Translations under genes and position numbers: made by a program
NCBI RefSeq assembly: GCF_900110755.1
Contig: NZ_FOFF01000058.1
Span: forward strand, 1 to 51,276
Origin: Streptomyces sp. yr375
GTDB taxonomy: Bacteria > Actinomycetota > Actinomycetes > Streptomycetales > Streptomycetaceae
DNA length: 51,276 nucleotides
Reading direction: 5' to 3'
Notes under the pieces: model-generated
Database searches by the model: none
Told to the model about the DNA's origin: nothing
The model's input: the letters and a program-made list of their open reading frames with translations, nothing else
Shown here: positions 48,760 through 51,276 of the stretch, one piece after another
Layout: every line of letters starts with the position of its first letter
Numbering within the stretch: the first letter of the stretch is position 1

Positions 48760-50283
48760 ATGACTCGTTATGCGGCGCCCGGGACCGAGGGCGCGATCGT
48801 CTCCTACCAGGCGCGTTACGACCACTACATCGGCGGCGAGTACGTGCCCCCGGCGCGGGGGCAGTACTTCGAGAACGCGTCGCCGGTGAACGGGGAGACG
48901 TTCACCGAGGTGGCGCGCGGCACGGCGGAGGACGTGGAGCGGGCGCTCGACGCGGCGCACGCGGCCGCGCCGAGTTGGGGCCGCACCTCGGCGACCGAGC
49001 GCTCCGACATCCTCCTAAAGATCGCCGACCGCATGGAGGCGTACCTGGAGCCCCTCGCCGTCGCGGAGAGCTGGGAGAACGGCAAGCCGGTCCGCGAGAC
49101 GCTGGCGGCGGACATCCCGCTGGCGATCGACCACTTCCGTTACTTCGCCGGCGCGGTCCGCGCGCAGGAGGGTTCGCTCAGCGAGGTCGACGACGACACG
49201 GTGGCGTACCACTTCCACGAGCCGCTCGGTGTCGTCGCGCAGATCATCCCGTGGAACTTCCCGATCCTGATGGCCACTTGGAAGCTCGCACCGGCTCTCG
49301 CCGCGGGCAACACGGTGGTGATCAAGCCCGCCGAGCAGACCCCGGTCTCGCTGCACTACTGGATGAGCCTGGTCTCGGACCTGCTGCCGCCGGGCGTGCT
49401 GAACATCGTCAACGGCTTCGGTGAGGAGGCGGGCAAACCGCTGGCGTCCAGTCCGCGGGTGGCGAAGGTGGCGTTCACGGGTGAGACGGCGACCGGGCGG
49501 CTGATCATGCAGTACGCCGCGGAGAACCTGAAGCCGGTCACGCTCGAACTGGGCGGCAAGTCCCCGAACCTCTTCTTCGACGACGTGTGGGACAAGGACG
49601 ACGAACTCCGCGACAAGGCCCTCGAAGGCTTCACCATGTTCGCGCTGAACCAGGGCGAGGTGTGCACCTGCCCGTCGCGCGGTCTGATCCAGCGCGGCAA
49701 CTACGGCGAGTTCCTTGAGGCGGCCGTCGCCCGCACCGAGCTCATCAAGCCCGGCCACCCCCTCGACACGGACACGATGATCGGCGCGCAGGCCTCCGGC
49801 GAGCAGCTCGCGAAGATCCTCTCCTACATCGACATCGGCCGGAAGGAGGGCGCCAAGATCCTCACGGGCGGCGAACGTGCCGAGTACGACGGTGAGTTGA
49901 AGGGCGGTTACTACGTCCGGCCGACGATCTTCGAGGGTAACAACCGGATGCGGATCTTCCAGGAGGAGATCTTCGGTCCGGTCGTCTCGGTGGCCTCGTT
50001 CGACGACTTCGACGACGCGATCAAGATCGCCAACGACACGTCGTACGGTCTCGGGGCCGGGGTGTGGACCCGGGACATCAACACGGCGTACCGGGCCGGA
50101 CGGGCGATCCAGGCGGGCCGTGTCTGGACGAACTGCTACCACGCGTACCCGGCGCATGCCGCCTTCGGCGGTTACAAGCAGTCCGGGATCGGGCGCGAGA
50201 CGCACAAGATGATGCTGGAGCACTACCAGCAGACCAAGAACCTTCTCGTGTCGTACTCGCCGAAGAAACTGGGCTTCTTCTAG
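48760..50283 (+). CDS. NAD-dependent aldehyde dehydrogenase (acetaldehyde type)
   Basis: The 507-residue cytosolic enzyme oxidises acetaldehyde or similar aldehydes to acids. It has IIPWNFPILMATWKLAPALA (cofactor binding), FTGETATGRLIMQYAAENLK, catalytic Glu in LELGGKSPNLFF, catalytic Cys in LNQGEVCTCPSRGLIQ, and EEIFGPVVSVASF. The E-V-C-T-C-P-S-R context and the C-terminus YSPKKLGFF match the ExaC/AldB/ThcA group. An AcoR-like regulator upstream fits ethanol, acetoin or aldehyde catabolism. It ends at a strong terminator. Confidence 0.94.
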   Translation: MTRYAAPGTEGAIVSYQARYDHYIGGEYVPPARGQYFENASPVNGETFTEVARGTAEDVERALDAAHAAAPSWGRTSATERSDILLKIADRMEAYLEPLAVAESWENGKPVRETLAADIPLAIDHFRYFAGAVRAQEGSLSEVDDDTVAYHFHEPLGVVAQIIPWNFPILMATWKLAPALAAGNTVVIKPAEQTPVSLHYWMSLVSDLLPPGVLNIVNGFGEEAGKPLASSPRVAKVAFTGETATGRLIMQYAAENLKPVTLELGGKSPNLFFDDVWDKDDELRDKALEGFTMFALNQGEVCTCPSRGLIQRGNYGEFLEAAVARTELIKPGHPLDTDTMIGAQASGEQLAKILSYIDIGRKEGAKILTGGERAEYDGELKGGYYVRPTIFEGNNRMRIFQEEIFGPVVSVASFDDFDDAIKIANDTSYGLGAGVWTRDINTAYRAGRAIQAGRVWTNCYHAYPAHAAFGGYKQSGIGRETHKMMLEHYQQTKNLLVSYSPKKLGFF

Positions 50284-50293
50284 ACGCCAAAAA

Positions 50294-50333
50294 AAGGGCG
50301 CCTGACCAGGCATTTCACCTGACAGGCGCCCTT
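50294..50333 (+). terminator. Terminator after the aldehyde dehydrogenase
   Basis: AAGGGCGCCTG (50294-50304) and CAGGCGCCCTT (50323-50333) form perfect 11-bp arms around an 18-nt loop. It begins 10 nt after the stop codon, with an A-run on its 5' side. Confidence 0.85.
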
Positions 50334-50444
50334 CCCGGCATGCCTCTCAGCCACGGGGTGAAGTGCAGAGTAACTCCTGATATGTCCCACTGCTATCCCA
50401 CCTCTGACCAGCTGTTCCGGGGCATTTCCGGGCCAAGTCCCGGT
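50334..50444. other. Short non-coding stretch between terminator and integrase remnant
   Basis: It would be the 3' flank of the former integrase gene and so a place to look for an attachment site. I found no tRNA-like sequence and no match to the tRNA fragment at 2048-2100. Confidence 0.4.
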
Positions 50445-50586
50445 TCATGCGTCCTCTGCAGTGCCGTCCTGCCCCTCCCACCTTCGCATCGACTCCTCGA
50501 TCAGGCTGTTGGCATGGTTCCGTGCCTCGGCCAGAAACTTGGCGTAGTAGCGGAAGAGAACCTGGATGCTTTGTCCGGCGCGGCGC
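50445..50586 (-). pseudogene. C-terminal remnant of a tyrosine-recombinase integrase
   Basis: On the minus strand the frame reads RRAGQSIQVLFRYYAKFLAE, then ARNHANSLIEESMRRWEG and a stop at 50445. This matches the extreme C-terminus of Streptomyces integrases (R-A-G-x-S-[VI]-x-V-L-x-x-[RH]-Y-A-K). The catalytic Tyr is within this type of segment. The upstream part of the gene is absent: at about 50587 the sequence changes to the ISAs1-type element. It is a decayed relic. Confidence 0.7.
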
Positions 50587-51276
50587 CAGGGCTTCGGCGT
50601 AGTCGGGCCTCGTCTTTTTTGATCACGTGAGGCCGAGAAGGGTGAGGGCGCGAGTTTGGTCCCGGGCTGTCCGGCGGAGGCTGGCGGCGATGTTGCGGAC
50701 GCCGGCGAGGCGGAGGGCTCCGATCGCGAGGTTTCTGCAGGTCGCCATCGCCCGGGGTGCGTTCCCGGTCCGCAGCTGGGAGGCGTCCTCGGTGAAGGTG
50801 ACGTCTCTGACGTGGTGCAGGGCCTCGACCGTCCAGTGCCCGCGGACCAGTTGGGCCAGCCGGGCGGGTGGGGCCTGCTCCGCGGCGAGGCTGGTGACCG
50901 CGTAGACGGTCTTGAGGCTGATCTTCCCAGTCGTGCGATGGACACGGCGCCGGACGATCTGGACAGCCTGACGGGCGCCGGGGAAGAGCAGGCTGTTGAC
51001 CGTGCAGACCTTCAGCCTGCGGATCTCGGAGCGTCCGTGACCAGTCGTGCGTGTCCGGTCCTGGAGCGGTATCTGCTTCCAGGGAAGGACCTTCAACTGC
51101 TGGCGGAGCCTGTTCGTGTTGCGCTTGACGATCACGATGTAGTGGGCGTCCCGCCCACGCAGATAGGTGGCGTGGTCGTACTGGGTGTGCATGGCATCGC
51201 TGGTCACGACGATGCCGGACAGGTCGGGCAGCGTGTCCAGGAGGGGCTGGAAACGCGTGATCTCGTTGGTCTTCTC
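50587..51276 (-). mobile_element. ISAs1-family insertion sequence, partial (runs off right edge)
   Basis: The minus-strand transposase is open from the window edge (51276) to a stop at 50623-50625. Visible are the C-terminal 217 or so residues: LLDTLPDLSGIVVTSDAMHT (DDE-type Asp), YLRGRDAHYIVIVKRNTNRL, VYAVTSLAAEQAPPARLAQL, VRGHWTVEALHHVRDVTFTE and DASQLRTGNAPRAMATCRNL. This is the ISAs1/H-repeat family pattern. The element end probably lies near CAGGG at 50587-50591, just inside the integrase relic. The other end is outside the window. Confidence 0.82.

Noticed and set aside
1..51276. rRNA operon, riboswitch, prophage structural genes, or secondary-metabolite core genes
   Set aside because: None was seen on either strand. 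No rRNA-like stretches, no recognised riboswitch cores, no PKS/NRPS or phage tail/capsid motifs.

Overview
The window is chromosomal DNA from a Streptomyces or very close relative. The evidence is very high GC with strong third-position GC bias, an almost complete absence of TTA codons, GTG starts, a conservon (cvnABCD) operon, SNF2/SWIM and DUF5709-type genes, and a DnaA-type 9-mer. From memory, the order rpmE2 - Ski2-like helicase - SNF2 helicase - xylA/xylB/xylR - amidase - aldehyde dehydrogenase resembles the SCO11xx part of S. coelicolor; I could not verify this here.

Layout. 1-2.1 kb: debris of an accessory region. It holds the 5' part of an IS1634-type transposase cut by the window edge, about 1.6 kb with no intact gene (one frameshifted TauE/SafE-like remnant), and a 53-bp 3' half of a CAU-anticodon tRNA, as an integrated element leaves behind. 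2.3-7.2 kb: yjbQ, then a sulfonate uptake cluster ssuC-ssuB-ssuA and a flavoprotein monooxygenase. It is preceded by an apparently leaderless 27-residue leader peptide ending in Cys-Cys-Arg-Gly-Cys. 7.2-14.8 kb: short MltG-like protein, ABC exporter with divergent MarR regulator and shared operator, DctA, a secreted PNGase-A-like protein, an L,D-transpeptidase lipoprotein. 15.0-18.7 kb: two overlapping ABC half-transporters with complementary loss of ATPase motifs. 19.2-25.6 kb: DUF5709 protein, ribosomal protein L31B, membrane metal-dependent hydrolase, Ski2-like helicase, TesB thioesterase, DUF6397-like protein.

25.8-31.9 kb: signalling block with an orphan Roadblock protein, a PPOX/F420-type oxidoreductase, the conservon cvnA-cvnB-cvnC-cvnD and an MHYT membrane sensor. 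Two arrays of 10-bp tandem repeats sit at the conservon, one before cvnA and one in an unusually wide cvnC-cvnD gap. 32.0-41.3 kb: methyltransferase, conserved hypotheticals, SNF2 helicase/SWIM protein operon, secreted phytase-type esterase-like protein, proline-rich membrane protein. 41.5-45.6 kb: xylose catabolism, xylA divergent from xylB-xylR across a 31-bp palindromic operator. 45.8-50.3 kb: membrane ORF open into a frameshifted Tat-type amidase, an AcoR-like GAF regulator containing a TTA codon (hence potentially bldA-controlled), and an acetaldehyde-type dehydrogenase. 50.4-51.3 kb: the 3' end of a tyrosine-recombinase gene abutting an ISAs1-type element that leaves the window.

How it works together: most of the window is ordinary core or arm metabolism flanked on both sides by mobile-element scars. 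The points I find most informative are the cysteine leader peptide in front of ssu, the one-catalytic-site ABC pair, the decamer arrays around the conservon, and the broken amidase beside a TTA-containing regulator.
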